Below are positions 51,477-60,037 of a stretch of 64,000 nucleotides of DNA, piece after piece. Source of the stretch: Dyella sp. S184 (GTDB lineage Bacteria > Pseudomonadota > Gammaproteobacteria > Xanthomonadales > Rhodanobacteraceae). The stretch's first letter is position 1. Each line of letters opens with the position of its first letter. The position numbers were made by a program, and so were the translations under genes. The stretch lies in contig NZ_LMUE01000009.1 of NCBI RefSeq assembly GCF_009766065.1, positions 408,196 to 472,195 on the forward strand, read 5' to 3'. A model generated the notes under the pieces. That model did no database searches and had not been told where the DNA came from. It saw only the letters and a program-made list of their open reading frames with translations.

Positions 51477-53345
51477 TCACCCCAATAACACCCGATTCAT
51501 CCTTTGTACGAACGCCGACGGATCCGGCAACTGCGCCCCGGCTGCGATCTCCGCCTGCTCCAGCAACAGCGTGGCCAGATCCTTCGCCTTCGATTCATCA
51601 GCTTCCGCCTCGACACGCTTCAGCAACGCATGCTGCGGATTGATCTCCAGCGTCGGCTTGTTGTCCGGCATGTCGTGGCCGGCTTCGCGCAGCAGGCGAG
51701 CCAGGTGTGGGGCCATCTCGTAGTCGCTCAGCGCGAGGCACGACGGTGAATCGGTGAGGCGGGCGGAGACGCGCACGTCGCCGACGCGATCGCCGAGCAG
51801 GTCCTTGAGTTTCTTGACCAGCGGCTCGGCCTCCTTCGCCGACTCCTCCTGCTTCTTCTTGTCGGCCTCGTCCAGCGGCAGTTCGCCCTTGGCGACGTTC
51901 TGCAGTTTCTTGCCGCTGTATTCGCTCAAGGAGCCGAGCATCCATTCGTCGATGCGGTCGGACATCAGCAGCACTTCGATGCCCTTGGCCTTGAACGCTT
52001 CCAGCTGCGGGCTGCCCAGCGCGGCGGCGTAGCTGTCGGCGGTGATGAACCAGATGCTGTCCTGGCCCACCGGCATGCGGCCGATGTAGTCGTCGAACGA
52101 GACGGTCTGCGCGCTGCCGTCACCTTTCGTGGAGGCGAAGCGCAGCAGTTTGGCGATGCGCTCGCGGTTGTTCGCATCCTCGCTGATGCCTTCCTTGAGC
52201 GTGTTGCCGAACGCCTTGTAGAAGATGGCGAATTTTTCCGGCTCGTCCTTGGCCAGCTTTTCGATCAGGTCGAGCACGCGCTTCACGCAGGCGGACTTGA
52301 TGCGCTCGAGCTGGCGGTTCTGCTGCAGGATCTCGCGGCTCACGTTGAGCGGCAGATCATCCGCATCGACCACGCCGCGCACGAAGCGCAGGTAGTTCGG
52401 CAGCAGTTCCTCGGCTGCGTCCATGATGAAGACGCGCTTGATGTACAGCTTCAATCCCTTGCGCTCGTCGCGGCCGCCCATCATCAGGTCGAACGGTGGC
52501 TGCGACGGGATGTACAGCAAGGTGGTGAAGCTCTGGCTGCCCTCGACGCGGTTGTGGGTCCAGGCCAGCGCGTCGTTGAAATCGTGGCCGAGCGACTTGT
52601 AGAAGCTCTGGTAGTCCTCGTCGCTGATCTCCGATTTCGGCTTGGTCCACAGCGCCGAGGCGGCGTTGATGGTTTCCCATTCGTCGGTCGACTTGCCGTC
52701 CTTCTCCACCGGCATGCGGATCGGGAAGGCGACGTGGTCGGAGTACTTGGTGATCAGCGAACGCAGCTGCCAGCGCTTGAGGAACTCGTCCTCGTCGGCC
52801 TTCAGATGCAGGATCACCGCGGTGCCGCGCTCGGCCTGCTCGACCTGCTCCAGCGAATACTCGCCCTTGCCGTCACTCTCCCACTTCACGCCGTCGCTCG
52901 CCGGCGCATCGGCGCGGCGGGTGATCACGGTGACCTTGTCGGCCACCACGAAAGCGGAATAGAAGCCCACGCCGAACTGGCCAATCAGCCGCGCGTCGGC
53001 CTTTTGCTCACCCGACATCGCCTCGAGGAAGCGCTTGGTGCCGGAGCTGGCGATGGTGCCGATGTTCGCCACCACCTCGTCGCGGTTCATGCCGACGCCG
53101 TTGTCGCGGATGGTGACGGTGCGCGCGTCCAGATCCCAGCTCACGTCGATATGCAGCTCGCTGTCGCCGGCCATCAGCTCGGGCTTGGCGATCGACTCGA
53201 AGCGCAGCTTGTCGCAGGCATCGGAGGCGTTGGAGATCAGCTCGCGCAGGAAGATTTCCTTGTGCGAGTACAGCGAATGCGTGACCAGGTGCAGCACCTG
53301 GGCGACTTCGGCTTCGAATTTGCGGGTTTCGGCGGGTGCGGTCAT
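51477..53345 (-). CDS. htpG: Chaperone HtpG (Hsp90)
   Basis: The protein has 622 residues. The GHKL ATPase N-domain shows 'LRELISNASDACDKLRFESI', 'TIRDNGVGMNRDEVVANIGT', 'GQFGVGFYSAFVVADKVTVI' and 'GTAVILHLKADEDEFL'. The middle domain has 'LYIPSQPPFDL' and 'RVFIMDAAEELLPNYLRFVR', then 'DADDLPLNVSREILQQNR'. The C-terminal dimerisation domain contains 'LALSDYEMAPHLARLLREAG'. The length is normal. A terminator follows, and it is monocistronic. A displaced copy of its 3' region lies at 43,910. Confidence 0.98.
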   Translation of the reverse strand: MTAPAETRKFEAEVAQVLHLVTHSLYSHKEIFLRELISNASDACDKLRFESIAKPELMAGDSELHIDVSWDLDARTVTIRDNGVGMNRDEVVANIGTIASSGTKRFLEAMSGEQKADARLIGQFGVGFYSAFVVADKVTVITRRADAPASDGVKWESDGKGEYSLEQVEQAERGTAVILHLKADEDEFLKRWQLRSLITKYSDHVAFPIRMPVEKDGKSTDEWETINAASALWTKPKSEISDEDYQSFYKSLGHDFNDALAWTHNRVEGSQSFTTLLYIPSQPPFDLMMGGRDERKGLKLYIKRVFIMDAAEELLPNYLRFVRGVVDADDLPLNVSREILQQNRQLERIKSACVKRVLDLIEKLAKDEPEKFAIFYKAFGNTLKEGISEDANNRERIAKLLRFASTKGDGSAQTVSFDDYIGRMPVGQDSIWFITADSYAAALGSPQLEAFKAKGIEVLLMSDRIDEWMLGSLSEYSGKKLQNVAKGELPLDEADKKKQEESAKEAEPLVKKLKDLLGDRVGDVRVSARLTDSPSCLALSDYEMAPHLARLLREAGHDMPDNKPTLEINPQHALLKRVEAEADESKAKDLATLLLEQAEIAAGAQLPDPSAFVQRMNRVLLG

Positions 53346-53382
53346 GAGTCGATGTTCCGTTGATGCGTTGATGTTTTTAGAT

Positions 53383-53466
53383 CGTCATTCCGGCGCAGGC
53401 CGGAATCGCATTCGCGCCTTACGTGGTCGTATCGAATGTGCGATTCCGGCCTGCGCCGGAATGACG
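53383..53466. repeat. REP doublet, 28-bp perfect inverted repeat
   Basis: CGTCATTCCGGCGCAGGCCG, continuing to GAATCGCA (53,383-53,410), and its exact reverse complement at 53,439-53,466 are separated by 28 nt. Each arm is itself a small stem (ATTCCGG-CGCAGG-CCGGAAT). It lies between htpX and htpG, both on the - strand, and is probably present in many copies in the genome. Confidence 0.9.
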
Positions 53467-53494
53467 GATTGGGGAGTTTACGGTGCAACCGTGC

Positions 53495-54388
53495 CTATCC
53501 GGCGTTCTGAAGCGCCGCGATGCGCTCGTCCAACGGCGGATGGCTCATGAACAGTTTCCTGAAGCCGTCCGCCAGCGGGCCTGAGATGCCGAACGCGGCA
53601 ATGGTGTTCGGCAGGGTGCTTTCGCCGTGGTTGGCCTGCAGCCGTTGCAGTGCGGAGATCATCGCGCCGCGACCGGCGAACTTGGCGCCCGCGGCGTCGG
53701 CGCGGAATTCGCGCCAGCGCGAGAACGCAGCGACGATCATCGAGGCGAACAGGCCGAATACCACCTGCAGCACCATCACCACCACGAAGTAGCCGATGCC
53801 ACCACCGCCACGATTGTCGTCGCGGCCGCCGGACATCCAGCTGTCGACCGCGCGGCCGACGATGCGCGCGGCGAGGATCACCAGCGTGTTCAGCACGCCC
53901 TGGATCAAGGTCAGCGTCACCATATCGCCGTTCGCCACATGGCCAATCTCGTGACCCAGCACGGCAGTGATCTGCTCGCGATCCATCTGCTGCAGCAGGC
54001 CGGAGCTGACCGCGACCAGCGAGCTGTTCTTCGTCATGCCGGTGGCGAACGCGTTCATTTCCGGGGCGTCGTAGATCGCCACCTCAGGCATGCCGATGCC
54101 GGCGTTCTGGGCGTGACGACGCACGGTATCGACCAGCCAGCGCTCGGTCTCGTTCTGCGGCTGGGTGATCACCCGCGCGCCGGTGGACATCTTGGCCATC
54201 CACTTGGAGATGGCCAGCGAAATGAAGGCACCGCCCATGCCGAATACCGCGGCGAAGGCCAGCAGGCCACCCATGCCGCCATAGCCGCGGCTGGCCGCCA
54301 TCTGGTCGATGCCAAACAAATGGCAGACGATGCTCAGCAGGAGCAGGACGGCGAGGTTGGTACCGATGAACAATGCGATGCGACGCAT
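53495..54388 (-). CDS. htpX: Membrane zinc metalloprotease HtpX
   Basis: The protein has 297 residues from ATG 54,388 (GAGAG upstream; earlier ATG unsupported). N-terminal TM helices are 'LFIGTNLAVLLLLSIVCHLF' and 'GLLAFAAVFGMGGAFISLAI'. The zinc motif is HEIGH in 'ITAVLGHEIGHVANGDMVTL', with a further ligand Glu in 'SRWREFRADAAGAKF'. The C-terminus is 'MSHPPLDERIAAL'. It is an inner-membrane quality-control protease, often heat- or CpxR-induced. It lies next to htpG, both stress-related, though separated by a REP doublet. Confidence 0.96.
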   Translation of the reverse strand: MRRIALFIGTNLAVLLLLSIVCHLFGIDQMAASRGYGGMGGLLAFAAVFGMGGAFISLAISKWMAKMSTGARVITQPQNETERWLVDTVRRHAQNAGIGMPEVAIYDAPEMNAFATGMTKNSSLVAVSSGLLQQMDREQITAVLGHEIGHVANGDMVTLTLIQGVLNTLVILAARIVGRAVDSWMSGGRDDNRGGGGIGYFVVVMVLQVVFGLFASMIVAAFSRWREFRADAAGAKFAGRGAMISALQRLQANHGESTLPNTIAAFGISGPLADGFRKLFMSHPPLDERIAALQNAG

Positions 54389-54518
54389 GGCTGTCTCTCT
54401 TTGGCAGTCATGAAGGTGGATGCACGCTTGGCGCGCAGGTGAAAATTCGGGGCGCGGATGCACAGTTTCAAGGGTCCACGGCGCCTTACGGCCGCCAGGT
54501 GTGCCCTAAAATGGCCGC

Positions 54519-55385
54519 ATGACCTATCGCGGCCGCTTTGCCCCCTCGCCCACCGGGCACCTGCATTTCGGCTCGCTGGTGGCTGCGGTGGGCAGCTGGC
54601 TGTGCGCACGGCATGCCGGCGGCCAGTGGTTGCTGCGGATGGAGGATATCGACCCGCCGCGCGAAGTGGCCGGCTCAGCGGCCAGTATCCTCGCTGCGTT
54701 GCCGGCCTTTGGCGTCGACCCCGACGTAGCGCCGCTGTTCCAGTCGCAACGCATCGCGGCGTATGACGCAGCGTTCGAACAGTTGCGCACAGCGGGCCGG
54801 GTATTTCCCTGCTGGTGCAGCCGCAGCGAACTGGCTGCCGCTGGCGGCATCCATCGCGACGGGCAGTGTGTGGCTGCCGCCGACCCGGATCGGCTGCCCG
54901 CGTGGCGCCTGCACGTGCCGGATATCGAGGTGACTTTCGATGACGCGCTGCTGGGGCCGCAACGTGAGAACCTGCGCGAGAGCGTTGGGGATTTCGTGAT
55001 ACGCCGGGCCGAAGGTTTCTATTCGTACCAGCTGGCCTGCGTGGTGGACGACGCATTCCAGGGAATCACCGACGTGGTACGCGGCAGCGACCTGCTAGAT
55101 TCCACCGCGCGGCAGATCTGGCTGCAGCGCTGCCTGGCCGTGCCGACGCCCAGATATCTGCATCTGCCGCTGGTGCTGGATGCCGAGGGCTACAAGCTGT
55201 CGAAGTCCGACCAGGCTTATCCGGTCGATCCGGCAGCCCCTTTACCGGCGTTGCGACAGGCCCTGGCCTTCTTGTCGGTGCCGGTGCCGATGGCCGCGAT
55301 GGAGGTGCCGGATTTGCTGGCGCATGCGCTGGCGAATTTCGATCCGGCACTTTTGCCGCAATGCAGCGGTCACTCTGTCGCCTGA
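54519..55385 (+). CDS. gluQ: Glutamyl-Q tRNA(Asp) synthetase
   Basis: The protein has 288 residues. The class I signature is 'YRGRFAPSPTGHLHFGSLVA' (HxGS), then 'DIDPPREVAG', 'PCWCSRSELAA' (zinc-type Cys), 'DDAFQGITDVVRGSDLLDST' and the KMSKS-like 'LVLDAEGYKLSKSDQAYP'. It is short and lacks the anticodon-binding domain of GltX, which defines GluQ/YadB. It attaches glutamate to queuosine on tRNA-Asp. It starts divergently from htpX, 131 bp away. Confidence 0.93.
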   Translation: MTYRGRFAPSPTGHLHFGSLVAAVGSWLCARHAGGQWLLRMEDIDPPREVAGSAASILAALPAFGVDPDVAPLFQSQRIAAYDAAFEQLRTAGRVFPCWCSRSELAAAGGIHRDGQCVAAADPDRLPAWRLHVPDIEVTFDDALLGPQRENLRESVGDFVIRRAEGFYSYQLACVVDDAFQGITDVVRGSDLLDSTARQIWLQRCLAVPTPRYLHLPLVLDAEGYKLSKSDQAYPVDPAAPLPALRQALAFLSVPVPMAAMEVPDLLAHALANFDPALLPQCSGHSVA

Positions 55386-55496
55386 AACGCTATAAAGCAT
55401 GAACAACCCGGCTCTCCATGGCATCGGATTGCAGCAATCCGATGCCATGATCCCGGACCCACAGCCCTCTGCTTTACCTCACAGGAGATCATGGAC

Positions 55497-56237
55497 ATGA
55501 CACAGCGCACGGCATTGGTCACGGGCGGCACCGGCGGCATCGGCAGCGCGATCATCCGCTACCTCGCCAGCCAGGGGCACCGGGTCGCCACCAACTACCG
55601 CGATCAGGCCAAGGCCGAGGCATGGCACGACGCGATGGCGAAGGATGGGATCGAGGTGTGCATGGTGCAGGGCGACGTCACCGACCCGACCGGTTGCGAC
55701 GCGATGATCCGCGCCATCGAGGAAAAATGCGGCCCGATCGACATCCTGGTCAACAACGCCGGCATCACCCGCGACAGCACCTTCCACAAGATGAACTACC
55801 AGCAGTGGACGGACGTGATCAGCACCAACTTGAACGCCTGCTTCAACGTCACCCGCCCGGTGATTGACGGCATGCGCGCGCGCAAGTGGGGCCGCATCGT
55901 GCAGATCAGCTCGATCAACGGCCAGAAGGGCCAGTACGGCCAGGCCAACTACGCCGCCGCAAAGGCCGGCATGCACGGCTTCACGATTTCGCTGGCGCAG
56001 GAGAACGCGAAGTTCGGCATCACCGTGAACACCGTCTCGCCCGGCTATGTCGGCACCGACATGGTGATGGCGGTGCCGGAGGAAGTGCGCGAGAAGATCG
56101 TGGCGCAGATCCCGGTCGGCCGCCTGGGTCGCCCCGATGAAATCGCGCACGCCGTGGCGTTCTTTGCCGGTGATCAGGCGAGCTGGATCACCGGTGCGAA
56201 CCTGGCGATCAATGGTGGGCATTACATGGGTTGGTGA
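55497..56237 (+). CDS. phbB: Acetoacetyl-CoA reductase (SDR family)
   Basis: The protein has 246 residues. The start was set at 55,497 because the AGGAG motif is only 3 nt from the earlier ATG 55,491. The NADP site is 'ALVTGGTGGIGSAIIRYLAS'. The catalytic Ser-Tyr-Lys are in 'VQISSINGQKGQYGQANYAA' and 'AKAGMHG'. The C-terminus is 'QASWITGANLAINGGHYMGW', typical of PhaB/PhbB. It makes (R)-3-hydroxybutyryl-CoA for polyhydroxybutyrate; PHB synthase is not in the window, so fatty-acid type FabG is an alternative. Confidence 0.88.
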   Translation: MTQRTALVTGGTGGIGSAIIRYLASQGHRVATNYRDQAKAEAWHDAMAKDGIEVCMVQGDVTDPTGCDAMIRAIEEKCGPIDILVNNAGITRDSTFHKMNYQQWTDVISTNLNACFNVTRPVIDGMRARKWGRIVQISSINGQKGQYGQANYAAAKAGMHGFTISLAQENAKFGITVNTVSPGYVGTDMVMAVPEEVREKIVAQIPVGRLGRPDEIAHAVAFFAGDQASWITGANLAINGGHYMGW

Positions 56238-56250
56238 CCGAAGATCAGGA

Positions 56251-56319
56251 GTGAGTGGAGAGAAGTGAGAAAAGAGAGAAAGCCCGGCTCTTACTCACTT
56301 CTCACTTCTCTCCACTCAC
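56251..56319. repeat. 21-bp inverted repeat between convergent genes
   Basis: GTGAGTGGAGAGAAGTGAGAA (56,251-56,271) is the exact reverse complement of 56,299-56,319, with a 27-nt loop that is A-rich on one side. The right arm overlaps the tcdA stop at 56,316-56,318. It may act as a bidirectional terminator for phbB (+) and tcdA (-). Confidence 0.8.
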
Positions 56320-57110
56320 TTCTCGCCCTTCCCCAGCAACTTCTCCAGCACCTTGCCGACTGCCGCGAACGCAAACGCGCCGGTGACATGCGTGGCCGCG
56401 CCCAGGCCTCCGCCGCAAGCCAGATTCAACGCATCGCCACCGGGTGGCCGGTTGCCGCAGACGGTGCCATCAGGCTGCGGGTACTGCACGTTCTGCAATG
56501 AGTACACCGCCGACACGCCGAAGTAGCGGTCCGGATTGCGCGGAAAGTTGAAGTCGGTGCGGAGCTTCTTGCGGATCAGGCTGAACATCGCGTCGTGTTC
56601 GGTGCGCGACAGGTCGCGCACGCGGATCTGTGTGGAATCGGTACGCCCGCCGGCCGAACCGACACTGACGATCGGCAGCTTGCGCCGACGGCACCAGGCG
56701 ATCGTCTCGAGCTTTACGCGGAATGCATCGCAGGCATCGAGCACCACGTCGTAGCCGCGATCGAGCAGTTCATCCAGTGTGGATGGTGTGAGGAAGCGTT
56801 CGATCGGCTCCAGCTGGATCGCCGGGTTGATCGCCTTCGCCCGCGCGGCGATCACCCCGACCTTGGACTTGCCGAACTCGCCATCCAGCGCATGCAGCTG
56901 GCGGTTGGTGTTGGACACGCAGACTTCGTCGGCATCGATCAGGGTGAGCCGGCCGACCCCGCTGCGCGCCAGTGCCTCGGCCGCCCACGAACCGACGCCG
57001 CCGATGCCGATCACGCAGACATGCGCCTGCGCCAGCGTGGCTACGCTGCCGATACCGTACAGGCGTTCGACGCCAGCGAAGCGTTCGGCTGGAAATTCCA
57101 CCTCGTTCAT
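56316..57110 (-). CDS. tcdA: tRNA threonylcarbamoyladenosine dehydratase TcdA (CsdL)
   Basis: The protein has 264 residues. The E1-like ThiF/MoeB fold is visible: 'VCVIGIGGVGSWAAEALARS', 'RLTLIDADEVCVSNTNRQLH' and 'VVLDACDAFRVKLETIAWCR'. 'SVGSAGGRTDSTQIRVRDLS', 'RTEHDAMFSLIRKKLRTDF' and 'FGVSAVYSLQNVQYPQ' are TcdA-specific. It cyclises t6A37 to ct6A in ANN-decoding tRNAs using ATP. It is convergent with phbB, with a shared inverted repeat at the 3' ends. Confidence 0.94.
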   Translation of the reverse strand: MNEVEFPAERFAGVERLYGIGSVATLAQAHVCVIGIGGVGSWAAEALARSGVGRLTLIDADEVCVSNTNRQLHALDGEFGKSKVGVIAARAKAINPAIQLEPIERFLTPSTLDELLDRGYDVVLDACDAFRVKLETIAWCRRRKLPIVSVGSAGGRTDSTQIRVRDLSRTEHDAMFSLIRKKLRTDFNFPRNPDRYFGVSAVYSLQNVQYPQPDGTVCGNRPPGGDALNLACGGGLGAATHVTGAFAFAAVGKVLEKLLGKGEK

Positions 57111-57261
57111 GTCGACATGCTACGCGTGCACTTGGGGTTGTCTGCGAATGTCACGGGATGATCCTGTTGCGGTGTAAGCGCCATTATCGCGCCTGCGCGG
57201 ATGCAACGCATCGGCGCGGGTTATTCTTGCCGCCTTCTTTGTCACCTGCGGAAACGAATCG

Positions 57262-57651
57262 ATGCGCGTCGCTCTGTTGCTTCTGCTGGGCCTGGTGATT
57301 GGCGTGATTGGCACCGTCAACGTCATGAGTACGTTGAGTGCGCGCAATCCGATGCCGAAGGCAGTGATGCACACCATGGGCTACCACATGGGTGAACTGG
57401 GCCAGGCGCTGAAGGCGAAGCAGTGCGAAGCGGTCAGCATCGAACATCACCTGCAGCGCCTGCAGTCCACCGCAACCGATATCGTGCCGGTGTTTGGCGT
57501 GACCGAAAAAGACTTTACTGACGATGCCAACCAGTTGCAGGCGCACGTGCAGCAAGCGTTGCAGGCCGCGCCTGCGGATTGCGCGGCGCTCGCTGTAGCG
57601 ATCAAGCCGATCGACGACACCTGCAAAAGCTGTCACCAGAAATACCGCTGA
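57262..57651 (+). CDS. Short c-type cytochrome (cytochrome c'-like)
   Basis: The protein has 129 residues. The N-terminal 'MRVALLLLLGLVIGVIGTVN' is a signal or anchor. A helical middle ('HTMGYHMGELGQALKAKQCE') is followed by a single haem motif CKSCH near the C-terminus in 'DDTCKSCHQKYR'. The placement of the haem site at the extreme C-terminus is the cytochrome c' (4-helix) arrangement. It is periplasmic; electron transfer or NO binding is possible. Confidence 0.85.
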   Translation: MRVALLLLLGLVIGVIGTVNVMSTLSARNPMPKAVMHTMGYHMGELGQALKAKQCEAVSIEHHLQRLQSTATDIVPVFGVTEKDFTDDANQLQAHVQQALQAAPADCAALAVAIKPIDDTCKSCHQKYR

Positions 57652-57663
57652 CGCATTCCGCGG

Positions 57664-57966
57664 TCAGAAGCTGACTTTCCCGCGCAGCATCTGTCCGTAC
57701 ATCACCCAGTCGCCGAGCAGGCTGTACAGCGGATGCTTGAACGTGGCCGGACGGTTCTTTTCGAAAACGTAATGGCCCACCCAGGCGCAACCGTAACCGA
57801 CTACGGGCATCAACCATAGCCAGCTGAGCTGGCCGGTCAGCAGCGCCACCAGCAGCACCACGATCACCAAGGTGCTGCCGATGAAGTGCATGCGACGGCA
57901 GCTGCGGTTGCTGTGTTCGGTCAGGTAGTAGGGATAGAACTCGCTGAAATTGCTGAAACCGGACAT
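57664..57966 (-). CDS. DUF962 / Mpo1-like membrane protein
   Basis: The protein has 100 residues. The family pattern is 'MSGFSNFSEFYPYYLTEHSN', 'RSCRRMHFIGSTLVIVVLLV' and 'GHYVFEKNRPATFKHPLYSL' with 'LLGDWVMYGQM'. There are two to three TM helices. DUF962 proteins relate to yeast Mpo1, a 2-hydroxy fatty-acid dioxygenase, with His residues (H27, H64, H77) as possible iron ligands. The activity of the short bacterial version is not established. It is 3' to 3' with the cytochrome gene. Confidence 0.9.
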   Translation of the reverse strand: MSGFSNFSEFYPYYLTEHSNRSCRRMHFIGSTLVIVVLLVALLTGQLSWLWLMPVVGYGCAWVGHYVFEKNRPATFKHPLYSLLGDWVMYGQMLRGKVSF

Positions 57967-58038
57967 GCGCTAACCCCGTGACGGATCGACCCGGACAGCG
58001 TGACCCGGCCAAGCTTTCGATGCAACCGGCGGCACCGG

Positions 58039-58908
58039 TCAAGGCAACGGAATGAATTCGTCCTCGTCGCCTACCACCTTGCCCATGCGCTGCGCCTGCC
58101 AGTCGTCCTTGGCCTGTTCGATGCGCTCTTTCGTGCTGGCGACGAAGTTCCACCACAGATGGCGCTCGCCATCCAGCGGCGCACCACCGAACAGCAGCAG
58201 CTTGCTGTCCCCGCTTGCGCGTAACGATGGCGCAAATGGCCCGGTCTGCACGGCCATCTGCTCGGTGGCAAGATCGAGCTCACCCCAGCGAACCGCACCG
58301 TCGACGACGAAAACACCACGCTCGACATGCTCCTGCGGCAACGCCAGTTCGGCGCCGGCAGCCAGTTGCACCTCAAGCAGGAACATCGGCGCGAATACCT
58401 TGACCGGTGACTGCTGTCCATACGCGCTGCCGGCAATCAACACCGCCTCCATGCCCGGCTGACGAATCGTCGGCAATACCGCGCGATCGTGGTGATGGAA
58501 TTCCGGTGCGATCTCGGCGTCGGCCTGCGGCAGCGCCACCCAGATCTGCACGCCATGCAGGGCTTGCCCATCGCGACGCTCGTCCGGTGGTGTGCGCTCT
58601 GAATGCACGATGCCGCGTCCGGCGGTCATCCAGTTCACTTCGCCGGGACGGATGTCGGCCACGCTGCCGATGCTGTCACGGTGGCGGATCGCCCCTTCGA
58701 ACAGCCAGCTCACCGTAGCCAGTCCGATATGCGGATGCGGCCGCACGTCCATGCCATTGCCGGGCGCAAAAGTCGCCGGGCCCATGTGATCGAAGAACAC
58801 CAGCGGCCCGACATGGCGCGCCTGCAACACCGGCAACATCCGCCGCACGGTAAAGCCGTCGCCAAGATCATGCAGGCGGCCTTCAATCAGGGTCGGATTT
58901 GCTTCCAT
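58039..58908 (-). CDS. Pirin family protein (cupin, quercetinase-like)
   Basis: The protein has 289 residues from ATG 58,908 (AAGGAG upstream). The pirin core shows metal ligands in 'DVRPHPHIGLATVSWLFEGA', 'IRHRDSIGSV' and 'NWMTAGRGIVHSERTP'. The C-terminal half is 'GERHLWWNFVASTKERIEQA'. Bacterial pirins can show quercetin dioxygenase activity or regulate pyruvate metabolism; which applies is unknown. It lies 53 bp before the Old Yellow Enzyme gene in coordinates, and both are on the - strand, so they are probably co-transcribed. Confidence 0.92.
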   Translation of the reverse strand: MEANPTLIEGRLHDLGDGFTVRRMLPVLQARHVGPLVFFDHMGPATFAPGNGMDVRPHPHIGLATVSWLFEGAIRHRDSIGSVADIRPGEVNWMTAGRGIVHSERTPPDERRDGQALHGVQIWVALPQADAEIAPEFHHHDRAVLPTIRQPGMEAVLIAGSAYGQQSPVKVFAPMFLLEVQLAAGAELALPQEHVERGVFVVDGAVRWGELDLATEQMAVQTGPFAPSLRASGDSKLLLFGGAPLDGERHLWWNFVASTKERIEQAKDDWQAQRMGKVVGDEDEFIPLP

Positions 58909-58926
58909 CACGTTCTCCTTGGATGT

Positions 58927-59985
58927 TTACCAGGCACGCCGATACTGCACCGGAGCTTCGACTTGCGCATCCAGCAGGTGGGCTGCGCGGCGTGGGAAAT
59001 ACGGGTCACGCAGGCTCTCGCGGGCAATCAGCACGACATCGGCGTCGCCGTTGGCAATGATCGCCTCAGCCTGTTCCGCCTTGGTGATCAGCCCGACCGC
59101 GCCGGTGGCGATATGCGCTTCGCGACGAATGCGCGCGGCGAACGGCACCTGATATCCGGGCGCCAGGGGAATCTTCACATGCGGTACCAGGCCGCCGCTG
59201 GACACGTCGATCAGGTCCACGCCCAGCGCCTTCACCTGTTGCGCCAGCTGCACGCTCTGCTCGATATCCCAGCCGCCCTCGGCCCAGTCGGTCGCCGAGA
59301 TGCGCAGCCACAGCGGCAGTTCCGCCGGCCATACCTCACGCACCGCAGCGATCACTTCGCACACCAGTCGCGTGCGGTTCTCGAAGCTGCCGCCATATTC
59401 GTCGCTGCGTCGATTGCTTAGCGGCGACAGGAACTGGTGCAGCAGGTAACCATGCGCGGCATGGAGCTCGACCAACTGGAAGCCGGCCATCAATGCACGT
59501 TCGGCTGCCGCGCGGAAATCGGCGATCACCTTGCGCAAACCATCGGCATCCAGCGCCTGCGGCGTGTGCCAGCCCTGGTCGAATGGCAGCGCCGAGGGTG
59601 CAACGGTCGTCCAGTCACCCTGCCCGACCGGCAGCGGGCCGCCGCCCTCCCATGGCCGCTGCGCCCTCGCCTTGCGCCCGGCATGGGCTAGCTGCACGCC
59701 GGCGATCGCGCCCTGCCCACGGATGAAACGGGTGATCGGCTGCCAGGCAACGCGCTGCGCCTCGTTCCACAACCCGGTATCACCGGGCGAAATGCGCCCC
59801 TCGGCCGATACCGCGGTTGCCTCGGAAATCACCAGCGCGGCACCACCTGCGGCACGGCTTCCCAGATGCACCAGATGCCAATCATCCGGCAGACCATCGA
59901 TGGCCGAGTACTGGCACATCGGTGCAATGACGATGCGGTTGCGCAAGACCAGACTGCGCTGGGTGAACGGGGTGAACAGACTCAT
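58927..59985 (-). CDS. NADH:flavin oxidoreductase / Old Yellow Enzyme (YqjM-like)
   Basis: The protein has 352 residues from ATG 59,985 ('MSLFTPFTQRSLVLRNRIVI'). The FMN TIM-barrel marks are 'APMCQYSAIDGLPDDWHLVH' (the Cys marks the YqjM/thermophilic-like class), 'GVQLAHAGRKAR', 'FQLVELHAAHGYLLHQFLSP', 'NRRSDEYGGSFENRTRLV' and 'DVVLIARESLRDPYFPRRAA'. It reduces activated C=C bonds of electrophiles. It is upstream of the pirin gene, with which it likely forms an oxidative/electrophile-stress unit. Confidence 0.92.
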   Translation of the reverse strand: MSLFTPFTQRSLVLRNRIVIAPMCQYSAIDGLPDDWHLVHLGSRAAGGAALVISEATAVSAEGRISPGDTGLWNEAQRVAWQPITRFIRGQGAIAGVQLAHAGRKARAQRPWEGGGPLPVGQGDWTTVAPSALPFDQGWHTPQALDADGLRKVIADFRAAAERALMAGFQLVELHAAHGYLLHQFLSPLSNRRSDEYGGSFENRTRLVCEVIAAVREVWPAELPLWLRISATDWAEGGWDIEQSVQLAQQVKALGVDLIDVSSGGLVPHVKIPLAPGYQVPFAARIRREAHIATGAVGLITKAEQAEAIIANGDADVVLIARESLRDPYFPRRAAHLLDAQVEAPVQYRRAW

Positions 59986-60037
59986 GATGGCGCCTTGCTT
60001 GAAACATCCAGACGAGATGATGGCAACCACGCTGGCT

